DNA from: Photorhabdus cinerea
Lineage (GTDB): Bacteria > Pseudomonadota > Gammaproteobacteria > Enterobacterales > Enterobacteriaceae
Reading direction: 5' to 3'
Length of the DNA stretch: 64,000 nucleotides
Assembly (NCBI RefSeq): GCF_011189575.1
Contig: NZ_PUJW01000009.1
Span: forward strand, 124,001 to 188,000
Each line of letters starts with the position of its first letter. Position 1 is the first letter of the stretch. Shown piece after piece: positions 24,401 to 34,016 of this stretch. The notes under the pieces are model-generated. The model did not search any database, was not told the origin of the DNA, and saw only the letters and a program-made list of their open reading frames with translations. Both the position numbers and the translations under genes were made by a program.

Positions 24401-26392
24401 ATGTTGGGAAAATTAACACTTGATGCAATCCCATTGCATGAGCCCATTATCATGGTTACTCTTGCAGGGATTCTCTTCGGAGGGCTCGCAATTGCCGGAG
24501 CCCTGACCTATTTCCGTAAATGGAAATGGCTGTGGAGCGAGTGGTTAACCAGCGTTGACCACAAGAAAATCGGTATTATGTATATCATCGTGGCAATGGT
24601 CATGATGCTTCGTGGCTTTGCTGATGCCATCATGATGCGTGGTCAGCAAGCTGTTGCCTCTGCCGGTGAAGCCGGTTTCCTGCCACCGCACCACTATGAC
24701 CAGATCTTCACCGCCCACGGTGTCATCATGATTTTCTTCATGGCAACACCTTTTGTTGTCGGCCTGATGAATATCGTGGTTCCACTACAGATCGGTGCCC
24801 GTGACGTAGCATTCCCATTCCTGAACTCACTGAGTTTCTGGTTCTTTGTCGTCGGGGTTGCACTGATTAATATCTCTCTGGGTGTTGGTGAATTCGCTCA
24901 AACCGGTTGGTTAGCTTATCCTCCGCTCTCAGGCATAGAGTATAACCCAGGCGTTGGGGTCGATTACTGGATATGGAGTCTCCAGATATCCGGTATCGGT
25001 ACATTGCTGACAGGCGTTAACTTCTTTGCCACGATTCTGCGTATGCGTGCTCCTGGCATGTCTATGATGAAAATGCCTGTATTCTCATGGGCAGCACTGT
25101 GTACTAACGTACTGATCATCGCAGCATTCCCGATTCTAACTGTTACCATTGCTCTGCTGACTTTAGACCGTTACATGGGCACCCATTTCTTTACCAATGA
25201 TATGGGCGGCAACATGATGATGTATATCAACCTGATATGGGCTTGGGGCCACCCTGAGGTTTATATTCTGGTACTGCCGGTCTTTGGTGTTTTCTCTGAA
25301 GTTACAGCGACGTTCTCGAAAAAACGACTGTTCGGCTATACCTCTCTGGTATGGGCAACTATTGCCATCACCGTATTGTCATTCATCGTATGGCTGCACC
25401 ACTTCTTTACTATGGGTTCCGGTGCGAACGTTAATGCCTTCTTCGGCATAGCTACCATGATTATCTCGATTCCTACGGGAGTTAAGATCTTCAACTGGCT
25501 GTTCACTATGTACCGGGGCCGTATTGAATATAAAACACCAATGTTGTGGACTGTCGGCTTTATCGTCACCTTCTCTATTGGTGGTATGACTGGGGTTCTG
25601 TTGGCCGTTCCGGGTGCAAACTTCGTTCTGCATAACAGCCTGTTCCTGATCGCACACTTCCATAACGTTATTATTGGTGGTGTTGTCTTTGGTTGTTTCG
25701 CTGGTACCGCTTACTGGTTCCCGAAATCCTTTGGTTTTACACTAAACGAAAAATGGGGCGTCCGCGCATTCTGGTTCTGGATCACTGGCTTCTTCATCGC
25801 CTTTATGCCTGTTTACGCGCTTGGCTTTATGGGTATGACTCGTCGTATCAGCCAAGATATCAACCCTGAATTCCATACTCTTCTTGTTGTTTCCGCAATT
25901 GGTGTTGCACTGATCGCAGTAGGTATCCTGTGTCAGGTCATTCAATTCTACGTCAGTATCCGTGACCGTGACCAAAACCGCGACCTAACTGGTGACCCTT
26001 GGGGTGGCCGTACTTTAGAATGGGCAACATCTTCTCCACCACCGTTTTATAACTTTGCTGAAGTTCCACATGTTCAAACCCGTGATGCATGGTGGGATAT
26101 GAAAGAAAAAGGCACAGCTTATAAACGTCCTGCTAAATATGAAGAAATTCATATGCCTAGAAATGCAGGTGCCGGTGTGATTATTGCTGGCTTCAGCCTG
26201 ATTTTCGGTTTCGCTATGATTTGGCATATCTGGTGGATGGCTATCGTAGGCTTCGCTGGCATGATCATCACTTGGATCGCGAAAAGCTTTGATGAAGATG
26301 TTGATTACTACGTACCCGTTGCTGAAGTTGAGCAAATTGAGAATCAGCACCATGAACAAATTAGCAAGGCAGGTCTGAACCATGTCAACTGA
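24401..26392 (+). CDS. cyoB: Cytochrome bo3 ubiquinol oxidase subunit I
   Basis: This 663-residue catalytic subunit equals the E. coli length and carries heme b, heme o3 and CuB. The GHPEVY motif with the cross-linked His-Tyr pair, the CuB histidines in WLHHFF and the heme-ligand region LIAHFHNVIIGG are all present. About fifteen membrane helices are expected. The start is the ATG at 24401, four bases after the cyoA stop, because it gives the conserved MLGKLTLDAIP N-terminus and has GAGGA upstream. The reading frame is open further into cyoA, but that is not conserved. It overlaps cyoC by 11 bp. Confidence 0.98.
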   Translation: MLGKLTLDAIPLHEPIIMVTLAGILFGGLAIAGALTYFRKWKWLWSEWLTSVDHKKIGIMYIIVAMVMMLRGFADAIMMRGQQAVASAGEAGFLPPHHYDQIFTAHGVIMIFFMATPFVVGLMNIVVPLQIGARDVAFPFLNSLSFWFFVVGVALINISLGVGEFAQTGWLAYPPLSGIEYNPGVGVDYWIWSLQISGIGTLLTGVNFFATILRMRAPGMSMMKMPVFSWAALCTNVLIIAAFPILTVTIALLTLDRYMGTHFFTNDMGGNMMMYINLIWAWGHPEVYILVLPVFGVFSEVTATFSKKRLFGYTSLVWATIAITVLSFIVWLHHFFTMGSGANVNAFFGIATMIISIPTGVKIFNWLFTMYRGRIEYKTPMLWTVGFIVTFSIGGMTGVLLAVPGANFVLHNSLFLIAHFHNVIIGGVVFGCFAGTAYWFPKSFGFTLNEKWGVRAFWFWITGFFIAFMPVYALGFMGMTRRISQDINPEFHTLLVVSAIGVALIAVGILCQVIQFYVSIRDRDQNRDLTGDPWGGRTLEWATSSPPPFYNFAEVPHVQTRDAWWDMKEKGTAYKRPAKYEEIHMPRNAGAGVIIAGFSLIFGFAMIWHIWWMAIVGFAGMIITWIAKSFDEDVDYYVPVAEVEQIENQHHEQISKAGLNHVN

Positions 26393-26996
26393 AACTATGA
26401 CTAACCACAATCATGCCCATGAAGATCATGGGCACCACGATGCGGGAGCCACCAAAGTATTCGGTTTCTGGATCTACCTGATGAGTGACTGTATTTTATT
26501 CGCATGTCTGTTTGCGACTTATGCAGTGCTGGTTAACGGAACCGCAGGTGGCCCATCTGGTAAAGAAATTTTCGGCCTCTCTTTTGTATTGGTTGAAACT
26601 TTCCTGCTGCTATTCAGTAGTATAACTTATGGCTTTGCCATGCTAGGCATGAATAAAGGCAGCATCAGCCAAGTTAACACTTGGCTCGGTATGACTTTCC
26701 TGTTCGGCCTTGGCTTCGTAGCGATGGAATTGTATGAATTCCATCATCTGATTGCAGAAGGCTACGGCCCTGACCGCAGTGCGTTCCTGTCTGGATTCTT
26801 TGCACTGGTTGCTACTCACGGTATCCACGTTACCTGTGGTCTGGTCTGGATTATCATCATGATAATTCAGGTAACACGCCGCGGCTTAACGGATGTTAAC
26901 AAAACCCGTCTGAATTGCCTGAGCTTGTTCTGGCACTTCCTGGATGTAGTGTGGATCTGCGTATTTACCGTTGTTTATCTGTTAGGAGCTATGTAA
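26382..26996 (+). CDS. cyoC: Cytochrome bo3 ubiquinol oxidase subunit III
   Basis: This is a 204-residue membrane subunit with five predicted helices and a His-rich N-terminal tail (NHNHAHEDHGHHD) as in E. coli CyoC. The conserved blocks FGFWIYLMSDCILF, FVLVETFLLLFSSITYG and LSLFWHFLDVVWICVFTVVYL are present. It overlaps cyoB by 11 bp at its start and shares a TAATG junction with cyoD, so translation is tightly coupled. Confidence 0.97.
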   Translation: MSTETMTNHNHAHEDHGHHDAGATKVFGFWIYLMSDCILFACLFATYAVLVNGTAGGPSGKEIFGLSFVLVETFLLLFSSITYGFAMLGMNKGSISQVNTWLGMTFLFGLGFVAMELYEFHHLIAEGYGPDRSAFLSGFFALVATHGIHVTCGLVWIIIMIIQVTRRGLTDVNKTRLNCLSLFWHFLDVVWICVFTVVYLLGAM

Positions 26997-27328
26997 TGAG
27001 TCATTCGAATACAGCTCATACTGGAGCTAGCCACGGTAGCCTGAAGTCTTATCTGATCGGCTTTGTTCTTTCAGTCATCCTGACAGTGATTCCATTCTGG
27101 ATGGTAATGGATGGTTCTGCCTCCCATACGACTATCTTGACAACGGTAGTCGCACTGGCTGTTGTGCAGATCCTTGTTCATTTTATCTACTTCCTGCACA
27201 TGAACACTTCGTCAGAAGAGCGCTGGAACTTAGTAGCATTGCTGTTCACTATTTTGATTATCGGTATTGTTGTTGTTGGCTCACTATGGATTATGTACAA
27301 CCTCAACATTAATATGATGGTTGATTAA
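26996..27328 (+). CDS. cyoD: Cytochrome bo3 ubiquinol oxidase subunit IV
   Basis: This 110-residue protein has three membrane helices and is needed for assembly of the CuB site. The start is the ATG overlapping the cyoC stop by one base (TAATG), giving the conserved MSHSN N-terminus. The frame is open 27 codons further upstream inside cyoC, but that part is not conserved. GGAG lies about ten bases before this ATG, within the end of cyoC. VQILVHFIYFLHMNTSSEERWN is the family signature. Confidence 0.96.
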   Translation: MSHSNTAHTGASHGSLKSYLIGFVLSVILTVIPFWMVMDGSASHTTILTTVVALAVVQILVHFIYFLHMNTSSEERWNLVALLFTILIIGIVVVGSLWIMYNLNINMMVD

Positions 27329-27340
27329 AGAGCTGCATAT

Positions 27341-28225
27341 ATGATTAAGCAATACCTGCAAGTAACTAAACCAGGAATTATTTTCGGCAATTTAATTTCT
27401 GTGATCGGTGGTTTTCTACTCGCCTCGAAAGGGGTGATTGATTATCCTTTGTTCTTATCGACTCTGCTCGGCGTTTCATTAGTCGTGGCTTCTGGTTGTG
27501 TATTTAACAACTACATTGACCGCGACATTGATCGGATCATGGAAAGAACAAAAAACCGTGTCCTTGTGAAAGGGCTTATTGATCCGAAAATCAGCCTGAT
27601 TTATGCATCAATACTGGGTATTGCTGGCATTGTGCTGCTCTATGTAGCAGCCAATGCCTTAGCAATGCAATTAGCGATTATCGGTTTTGTCGTATATGTA
27701 GGGGTTTACAGTCTTTACATGAAAAGGAAATCTGTCTATGGCACGTTGATCGGCAGTTTATCCGGTGCTGCACCTCCGGTTATCGGTTATTGTGCAGTGA
27801 CTGGTCAGTTTGATACGGGCGCGTTGATCCTATTACTGATTTTCAGCCTGTGGCAAATGCCGCATTCCTATGCCATTGCTATTTTTCGTTTCAAAGATTA
27901 TCAAGCAGCAAACATCCCAGTGCTACCGGTAATTAAAGGTATATCTGTGGCGAAAAACCACATTATCCTTTATATCCTGGCATTTATGATTGCAACCTTA
28001 ATGCTAGCAATCAGCGGTTACGCGGGTTACAAGTATCTGGTTGTTGCAGCAGCAGTGAGCGTCTGGTGGCTGGGAATGGCGTTATCCGGTTACAAAACCG
28101 CTAACGACCGTGTTTGGGCCCGTAAGTTGTTTGTATTTTCCATTGTGGCAATCACTTCCTTAAGTGTCATGATGTCTGTTGACCCGACGGTGTCCTCAGA
28201 AACCTTTTTAACTTACGTTCGGTAA
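27341..28225 (+). CDS. cyoE: Protoheme IX farnesyltransferase (heme O synthase)
   Basis: CyoE transfers a farnesyl group to heme B to give heme O for the bo3 oxidase. The 294-residue UbiA-family membrane protein has the prenyl-diphosphate motif NNYIDRDIDRIMERTKNR (about residues 50-67), and the second loop motif YSLYMKRKSVYGTLIGS followed by GAAPPVIGY. It is the last gene of the cyo operon, 12 bp after cyoD, and is followed by a strong terminator hairpin. Confidence 0.97.
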   Translation: MIKQYLQVTKPGIIFGNLISVIGGFLLASKGVIDYPLFLSTLLGVSLVVASGCVFNNYIDRDIDRIMERTKNRVLVKGLIDPKISLIYASILGIAGIVLLYVAANALAMQLAIIGFVVYVGVYSLYMKRKSVYGTLIGSLSGAAPPVIGYCAVTGQFDTGALILLLIFSLWQMPHSYAIAIFRFKDYQAANIPVLPVIKGISVAKNHIILYILAFMIATLMLAISGYAGYKYLVVAAAVSVWWLGMALSGYKTANDRVWARKLFVFSIVAITSLSVMMSVDPTVSSETFLTYVR

Positions 28226-28234
28226 TTCTCCCTG

Positions 28235-28265
28235 ATGGCAGCGGTATACGCCGCTGCCATTATTT
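28235..28265 (+). terminator. Rho-independent terminator of the cyo operon
   Basis: ATGGCAGCGG and CCGCTGCCAT form a perfect 10-bp stem with a 6-nt loop, followed by TATTTTCCTTT, 10 bp beyond the cyoE stop. Confidence 0.88.
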
Positions 28266-28377
28266 TCCTTTCATAGCATCCCCTCCCCTTATACTTCAAT
28301 ATTATTAATTCAATTAACTATTTACCGTTTGTCAGAAACCTATCTACAATGACGTATTAAAATACTTCGAGGTAATC

Positions 28378-29754
28378 ATGAACGATAATAAAATGACTCC
28401 ACTTGAGCTTCGAGCAACATGGGGCTTAGGCTCAGTTTTTTCTCTGCGTATGCTGGGCATGTTCATGGTTCTTCCCGTTTTAACAACCTATGGCCTTAAC
28501 CTAAAAGGTTCTACCGAAGCACTTATCGGCATTGCTATTGGTATTTATGGTTTAACTCAGGCAATTTTCCAAATCCCTTTTGGTCTACTTTCAGATAAAA
28601 TCGGTCGTAAACCCCTAATTGTTGGTGGACTAATACTCTTCGTGCTTGGCAGTATCATTGCAGCTCTCGGCGATTCCATCTGGGACATAATAATTGGAAG
28701 AGCACTACAGGGAGCTGGAGCCATATCTGCCGCAATTATGGCTCTGCTTTCTGATTTAACCCGAGAACAAAATCGAACTAAAGCAATGGCTTTTATTGGC
28801 ATTAGCTTCGGAATTACTTTCGCTATAGCGATTGTGCTCGGCCCCATCCTTACTCATGCCATTGGATTAAATGGATTATTCTGGGGAATTACTATTCTGG
28901 CCGGTTGTGGAATTCTGATAACATTATTTGCTGTTCCCTCCACAGATAAACACTTTCTTAACCGTGAATCAGGCATTGTTCGTCACAGTTTCCATAAAGT
29001 TCTCACTAATAGCCAGTTGCTGAAACTTAACTTTGGCATTCTCAGTTTGCACACTTTACTAATGGCAAGTTTTGTCGCTCTACCTTTAGCTATGCAGAAA
29101 GCCGGATTCCCAGCACAACAGCATTGGAAGGTTTACCTGATCACCATGCTGATTTCATTCTTATCTGTTTTGCCTTTCATTATTTATGCAGAAAAAAAGC
29201 GACGCATGAAACAAGTGTTTCTGTTATGTATCGCTATACTATTTATTGCTGAAATTATTTTATGGTCAGCGAATCACCATTTATGGGTGATTTTTATTGG
29301 AATACAAGTTTTCTTTATTGCTTTCAATATAATGGAAGCTATCCTGCCATCACTTATCAGTAAAGAAGCGCCAGCGGGTTATAAAGGTACGGCAATGGGT
29401 ATTTACTCCACTAGCCAATTTTTAGGTGTCGCTTTAGGTGGTAGCCTTGGTGGTTGGTTATATGAACTAAAGGGAGCATCGCTGGTATTTATGGCAGGTA
29501 TCGCCCTGACAATAATTTGGTTTATCGTCAGCATGACAATGAAACAACCACCTTATGTCAGCAGTATCAGAATTTCGCTGCCAAAAAATATAGTCAATAA
29601 GGCATTATTGGAGCAAAAAATTCTTATTCAGCCGGGTGTTTGCGAAGTCGTTATTGTGCCAGAAGAGTACAGCGCGTATATAAAAGTAGATACCAAACAG
29701 ACGAACAGAGCACAACTTGAGCAATTAATAGCCAATAATGACACGATAGATTAA
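28378..29754 (+). CDS. yajR: MFS transporter YajR
   Basis: This 458-residue major facilitator has 12 membrane helices, motif A as GLLSDKIGRKP between helices 2 and 3, and a C-terminal soluble ferredoxin-like domain (about residues 395-458, ILIQPGVCEVVIVPEEYSAYIKVD). That extra YAM domain identifies YajR. It is probably a proton-driven efflux pump, but the substrate is unknown. GAGG lies before the ATG. It stands alone between the cyo terminator and the convergent yajQ, as in E. coli. Confidence 0.94.
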   Translation: MNDNKMTPLELRATWGLGSVFSLRMLGMFMVLPVLTTYGLNLKGSTEALIGIAIGIYGLTQAIFQIPFGLLSDKIGRKPLIVGGLILFVLGSIIAALGDSIWDIIIGRALQGAGAISAAIMALLSDLTREQNRTKAMAFIGISFGITFAIAIVLGPILTHAIGLNGLFWGITILAGCGILITLFAVPSTDKHFLNRESGIVRHSFHKVLTNSQLLKLNFGILSLHTLLMASFVALPLAMQKAGFPAQQHWKVYLITMLISFLSVLPFIIYAEKKRRMKQVFLLCIAILFIAEIILWSANHHLWVIFIGIQVFFIAFNIMEAILPSLISKEAPAGYKGTAMGIYSTSQFLGVALGGSLGGWLYELKGASLVFMAGIALTIIWFIVSMTMKQPPYVSSIRISLPKNIVNKALLEQKILIQPGVCEVVIVPEEYSAYIKVDTKQTNRAQLEQLIANNDTID

Positions 29755-29915
29755 GTATCAAACCAGAACATATAAAAAGCGAATAAAAACCCACTCATTC
29801 TGGTTCAGTATTAAATCAAATTGGGAATGGGGTTTCCGGTCAGGAATACCCCACTCCACATTAGGCTAAATATATCAATCCATTAAGCGGCGATAGTCAG
29901 CCAATATGAGAAAAA

Positions 29916-30407
29916 TCAATCCCGGAAATTAGTAAACTGAAATGGCTGTCCTAACTCTGCTCCGCGAACCAATGCAATAACACTTTGCAAATCATCGCGA
30001 GCTTTGCCGGTTACCCGCACCTGCTCACCCTGAATCTGTGCCTGCACTTTTAATTTACTATCCTTAATCAGCTTTATAATCTTTTTGGCCGTAGGGGTAT
30101 CAATCCCCTGCTTCAAAGTTGCTTCAACGCTGTAAGTCTTACCACTGTGCAACATATCATCAGGGATATTCAATGCAGCTCCATCAATACCACGCTTAGC
30201 CAACTTTTCACGTATAATATCAACCAATTGATTTACCTGAAAATCTGACTCACTGGCAATCTTGATAGATTCACTTTTTTCATTTAATTCAAAACTAGCG
30301 CTGACATTACGGAAATCCCAACGGGTAGCAAGTTCGCGCTGTGCGTTTTCTACTGCATTGCGAACTTCATGTATATCAATTTCTGAGACAATATCGAAAG
30401 ATGGCAT
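29916..30407 (-). CDS. yajQ: Nucleotide-binding protein YajQ (UPF0234)
   Basis: This 163-residue protein has two tandem ferredoxin-like domains, beginning MPSFDIVSEIDIHEVRNAV and ending RGAELGQPFQFTNFRD, both highly conserved in the family. E. coli YajQ binds nucleic acid and nucleotides; in Xanthomonas a homologue binds cyclic di-GMP. The start is placed 20 codons inside the longest frame, because the family N-terminus is MPSFD and AGGAGG lies upstream of that ATG. It is divergent from panE. Confidence 0.94.
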   Translation of the reverse strand: MPSFDIVSEIDIHEVRNAVENAQRELATRWDFRNVSASFELNEKSESIKIASESDFQVNQLVDIIREKLAKRGIDGAALNIPDDMLHSGKTYSVEATLKQGIDTPTAKKIIKLIKDSKLKVQAQIQGEQVRVTGKARDDLQSVIALVRGAELGQPFQFTNFRD

Positions 30408-30539
30408 TATCCGTGACCTCCTGATAATCAATAAGTTGGCATGATAACCGCTTTCCATTATCAGCAAAAGCTCTATACTCGGATTAGCGGGATCTTGTTA
30501 TTTCCATTCATTATGGACAGCGTCTTTCAAAAGGTATAT

Positions 30540-31451
30540 ATGAAGATAACCGTTCTTGGCTGTGGCGCTATAGGAAAACTGTGGCTGGCAGCATTATCAC
30601 AACAAAAACATCAAGTACAAGGTTGGCTAAAGACTTCCCAGTCTTATTTATCTGTTCATATTGACGAAATCAATGGGGAAATATTCAACCAACAGCTCCC
30701 AACTAATGACAATAACCACCTTGCCAACAGCGAATTACTGATTGTCTGCCTGAAAGCATGGCAAGTCGCTGATGCAGTAAATAGCTTACTTCCCAAACTT
30801 TCACCTGATTGTCCAATCTTATTACTACACAATGGCATGGGTACCCAGGAAGAATTGCTATCAGCGCCTAATCCAATACTTCTTGGTGTCACGACTCATG
30901 GTGCATATCAGAATGACCAACAGGTTTATCATACCGCTTCCGGGCTGACATATATTGGCTCAGCAACACAAAATGCAACCAGACTCAGCTCTTTAGCTAA
31001 TGTATTACATCGATCTTTGCCGAATGTTGCATGGCATGATGAAATTCTCTCTATTAGCTGGCTGAAACTTGCCGCTAACTGTGTCATAAACCCACTAACT
31101 GCACTTTATGAATGCCGGAATGGAGATTTACTTCACTACCCAGAACAATTAAATGTTTTGTGCGAAGAAATTATTCAGGTTATGCAACGAGAAAACATGC
31201 ATACCTCTATCGATAACCTGACTACCTATGTTTACGATGTAATTAATCTCACAGCAAAAAACTACTCTTCCATGTTGCAGGATATCCGCGCAAAACGTCG
31301 TACTGAAATTGACTATATCACCGGTTATTTATTGTGCCGCTCCCATGCACACGGCTTGGCGACTCCTGAAAATACCCGTATCTATAACCAAATAAAACAC
31401 AAGGAGGATAACTATGAATACTTCAGCACTCATCTGCCTGGCTCACGGTAG
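30540..31451 (+). CDS. panE: 2-dehydropantoate 2-reductase
   Basis: PanE reduces ketopantoate to pantoate with NADPH in pantothenate and CoA synthesis. The 303-residue protein, identical in length to E. coli PanE, starts with the Rossmann motif ITVLGCGAIGKLW, and retains the catalytic Lys in SWLKLAANCVINPLTAL and the substrate-loop NGMGTQEEL. The ATG at 30540 is used rather than one 33 codons upstream, because the dinucleotide fold begins directly after it and AAGG lies upstream. Its end overlaps yajL by 38 bp, implying translational coupling. Confidence 0.95.
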   Translation: MKITVLGCGAIGKLWLAALSQQKHQVQGWLKTSQSYLSVHIDEINGEIFNQQLPTNDNNHLANSELLIVCLKAWQVADAVNSLLPKLSPDCPILLLHNGMGTQEELLSAPNPILLGVTTHGAYQNDQQVYHTASGLTYIGSATQNATRLSSLANVLHRSLPNVAWHDEILSISWLKLAANCVINPLTALYECRNGDLLHYPEQLNVLCEEIIQVMQRENMHTSIDNLTTYVYDVINLTAKNYSSMLQDIRAKRRTEIDYITGYLLCRSHAHGLATPENTRIYNQIKHKEDNYEYFSTHLPGSR

Positions 31452-32004
31452 TGAAGAAACAGAAGCGGTTACAACGATCGATTTACTGGTACGTGCTGGT
31501 ATCAGTGTTACAATCGCTAGCACCGCCAGAGATGGAGAACTCGTCTTAACCTGTTCCAGAGGCGTGAAACTGGTCGCAGATATCACTCTGGAAAAAGTTA
31601 TTGATGAACCCTTCGATGCCATCGTCTTACCCGGCGGTATGCAAGGCGCAGAATATTTCCGTGACAACCCACTCGTTATCGAAAAAATCCGCAAAGCGCA
31701 TTATCAAGGGAAAATTATCGCTGCAATTTGTGCAGTACCAGCCATCGTGCTTGAATACCACAATTTATTCCCTGCTAGTAAGATGACTGGTTACCCCAGT
31801 TTGCAAGACAAAATTTCATCAGATAAATGGATTGATTGCAGAGTCTATTTTGATGATCGCGCCAATCTATTGACCAGTCAGGGACCAGCAACGGCTTTCG
31901 ATTTCGCTTTAAAACTGATTGAATTATTAAAAGGACGAGAAACAGCAGCAGAAGTCGCGGCTCAACTCCTATTACCACAAGGTGTATATTCTTATCAGGA
32001 CTGA
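31414..32004 (+). CDS. yajL: DJ-1/PfpI family protein deglycase YajL
   Basis: This 196-residue protein equals E. coli YajL in length. It has the nucleophile-elbow Cys106 in AAICAVPA and the conserved Glu15 (GSEETEAVT) that lowers its pKa. VLPGGMQGAEYFRD and LLTSQGPATAFDFALKLIE are family blocks. YajL protects against oxidative and carbonyl damage and is reported as a chaperone and deglycase; the deglycase activity is debated. It overlaps panE by 38 bp and has GGAGG before the ATG. Confidence 0.95.
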   Translation: MNTSALICLAHGSEETEAVTTIDLLVRAGISVTIASTARDGELVLTCSRGVKLVADITLEKVIDEPFDAIVLPGGMQGAEYFRDNPLVIEKIRKAHYQGKIIAAICAVPAIVLEYHNLFPASKMTGYPSLQDKISSDKWIDCRVYFDDRANLLTSQGPATAFDFALKLIELLKGRETAAEVAAQLLLPQGVYSYQD

Positions 32005-32042
32005 AAAAATAGACAAAAATATCTTTCTTTATATGATTAGTT

Positions 32043-32063
32043 GGGGTTCACGTATGGAACCCC
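32043..32063. terminator. Hairpin between converging yajL and thiI
   Basis: GGGGTTC and GAACCCC form a perfect 7-bp stem with a 7-nt loop in the 79-bp gap between the two convergent genes. T-richness on either side is modest; a bidirectional terminator is likely. Confidence 0.55.
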
Positions 32064-32083
32064 TAAATGTTTAATGAAAGCAA

Positions 32084-33532
32084 TTAAGGCCGATAAACCT
32101 TCACATTATCAAAACCCTGCTCAGTTAAATAAAGGGCCTGCAAACGACTCATTACTCCACGTTCACAATAGAGCAGATAAGTTTTCTCCTTTGGCAAATC
32201 ACCAAACTGGCTACTCAACTTATAGAATGGCAGCGATTTGATCTCTATACCATTCATCTGTAATGGCCGATCATCTTGTTCATCAGGTGAGCGAATATCC
32301 AGCAATACATCCGTTGGAGCGAATTCAGTTACTGTCTCAACTTCAACCACTTGCTCACAACTTTGTTCTGCGATCTGGCGGATATCAACATTCTGAGCTT
32401 CACTGACAACTTTTTCCAGAATGTCAAAATCGAAGTTAGCCTCTTCCGCTTCAATTTTGGCTTTAACCGCTTTTACTGTCGGACTTTTTGAAATAACGCC
32501 ACAGAACTCAGGCATCGTACGAGCAAAATCCTCAGTACCAATTTCACGTGCTATTTTAATAATGTGCTCTTTATCATGTGAAATCAGTGGCCGCAGAATC
32601 AACGTATCCGATGCATTATCAATCAAACGCAGATTAGTCAATGTTTGGCTGGAAACCTGCCCTAAAGCCTCACCGGTAACAATAGCCTGCACCCCATAAC
32701 GCTCTGCAACTTTAGAGGCCGCTCTTACCATCATCCGTTTAAGCACTACCCCCATTTGGCCATCATCAACTTTTTCCAGAATTTCAGCGACCACAGGCTC
32801 AAAATCCACAGCAACGAAACGGACTTTATGGGAACCACCAAAACGGTTCCAAAGATAATGAGCAACCTGCTTCACACCAATTTCATGAGCAGAACCGCCA
32901 AGATTGAAGAAGCAATAGTGAACACGACAACCACGGCGCATTAGCATATAACTAGAAACACCAGAATCAAAACCTCCAGAAATCAGGGACAACACATCTT
33001 CCTGCGTTCCGATAGGAAAACCACCAATTCCCTCATAACGGGCTTTTACCAAAATCAGCACATCCTGATCAATTTCCAAATTGACAGTAACATCAGGATG
33101 ATTAAGTTTTACTTTCGCCGATTCAATATGCTGGTTTAAACCACCGCCGACATAGCGTTCCACTTCATTGGAAGTAAATTCATGTTTACCACGGCGTTTA
33201 ACCCGAACACAAAATGTCTTATTATGGAGCGATTCGCCATAAGCCTCATAAGCTTGTTCAAAGATATGATGCATGTCACGAAACTCACGCTCTTCTACTT
33301 GCAGAATATGGTGGATACCAGGGATACGTGTCAGCACATCACAAATTTGAGGGCCAAGGTTTTCATCTTTAGTGCGAACTTCGATATTATCCCAATGGCG
33401 GACCACTGCAATATTATCTCCCAACGTTTTAAGTACATTGCGAATATTACTGGCAAGAATTTTAATAAAGCGCAAACGAACAGTTTGGCTCTTAATCGTG
33501 ATTTCTGGGAATAATTTAATAATAAACTTCAT
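32084..33532 (-). CDS. thiI: tRNA 4-thiouridine synthase and thiamine sulfurtransferase ThiI
   Basis: ThiI adds sulfur to U8 of tRNAs and passes sulfur to ThiS for thiazole synthesis. The 482-residue enzyme matches E. coli in length. It has an N-terminal ferredoxin-like and THUMP region (about residues 60-165), the PP-loop SGGFDSGVSSYM and a C-terminal rhodanese domain. The two key cysteines are present in MPEFCGVIS (Cys344) and LLYCERGVMSR (Cys456). It is divergent from xseB. The window also contains two other isoprenoid or thiamine steps, Dxs and ThiL. Confidence 0.97.
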   Translation of the reverse strand: MKFIIKLFPEITIKSQTVRLRFIKILASNIRNVLKTLGDNIAVVRHWDNIEVRTKDENLGPQICDVLTRIPGIHHILQVEEREFRDMHHIFEQAYEAYGESLHNKTFCVRVKRRGKHEFTSNEVERYVGGGLNQHIESAKVKLNHPDVTVNLEIDQDVLILVKARYEGIGGFPIGTQEDVLSLISGGFDSGVSSYMLMRRGCRVHYCFFNLGGSAHEIGVKQVAHYLWNRFGGSHKVRFVAVDFEPVVAEILEKVDDGQMGVVLKRMMVRAASKVAERYGVQAIVTGEALGQVSSQTLTNLRLIDNASDTLILRPLISHDKEHIIKIAREIGTEDFARTMPEFCGVISKSPTVKAVKAKIEAEEANFDFDILEKVVSEAQNVDIRQIAEQSCEQVVEVETVTEFAPTDVLLDIRSPDEQDDRPLQMNGIEIKSLPFYKLSSQFGDLPKEKTYLLYCERGVMSRLQALYLTEQGFDNVKVYRP

Positions 33533-33733
33533 AGTGAGTTATAGTAGTAGTTAGGAGTTTTGGTAAATAAAACTGACAATCATGTTCTGGTAGTCAAATC
33601 AAGCTGCGAAGTATAACACCATCTCGCTACATGGCGCGTAAAAAATGCAAAACCAGCTAAGGATTTGTTTGCACCAGCATAATAGGATAGTCTGCATCCC
33701 TAGGCGAACTCTGTATAAGATAGTAAAAAGATT

Positions 33734-34012
33734 ATGCCAAAGAAAAATGCAACATCAGAAAGTACAAACAGTACGCCAGAAACGGCACCGACAATGACGT
33801 TTGAACGCTCATTAAAAGAGCTAGAACAAATCGTCGTCCGACTAGAATCAGGTGAACTGGCACTGGAAGACGCCCTGAACGAGTTTGAGCGTGGTATTCA
33901 ATTAGCCCGTCAGGGACAACAGACTTTGCAACAAGCAGAACAGCGGGTAAAAATTCTTCTTAACGATGACGCCCAATCTCCGCTGAGTGATTTCTCCCCG
34001 GATACTGAATAA
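33734..34012 (+). CDS. xseB: Exodeoxyribonuclease VII small subunit
   Basis: XseB associates with XseA to form exonuclease VII, which degrades single-stranded DNA. The conserved helical core is complete (FERSLKELEQIVVRLESGELALEDALNEFERGIQLARQGQ). At 92 residues it is longer than the 80-residue E. coli protein, owing mainly to a Ser/Thr-rich insert (ATSESTNSTPETAP) just after MPKKN. It opens the xseB-ispA-dxs operon, with ispA starting four bases after its stop. Confidence 0.94.
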   Translation: MPKKNATSESTNSTPETAPTMTFERSLKELEQIVVRLESGELALEDALNEFERGIQLARQGQQTLQQAEQRVKILLNDDAQSPLSDFSPDTE

Positions 34013-34016
34013 ACCT

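Noticed and set aside
29826..29853. Imperfect hairpin between yajR and yajQ (TGGGGT / ACCCCA)
   Set aside because: Several internal mismatches and no T-run; position between convergent genes is suggestive but the structure is poor.
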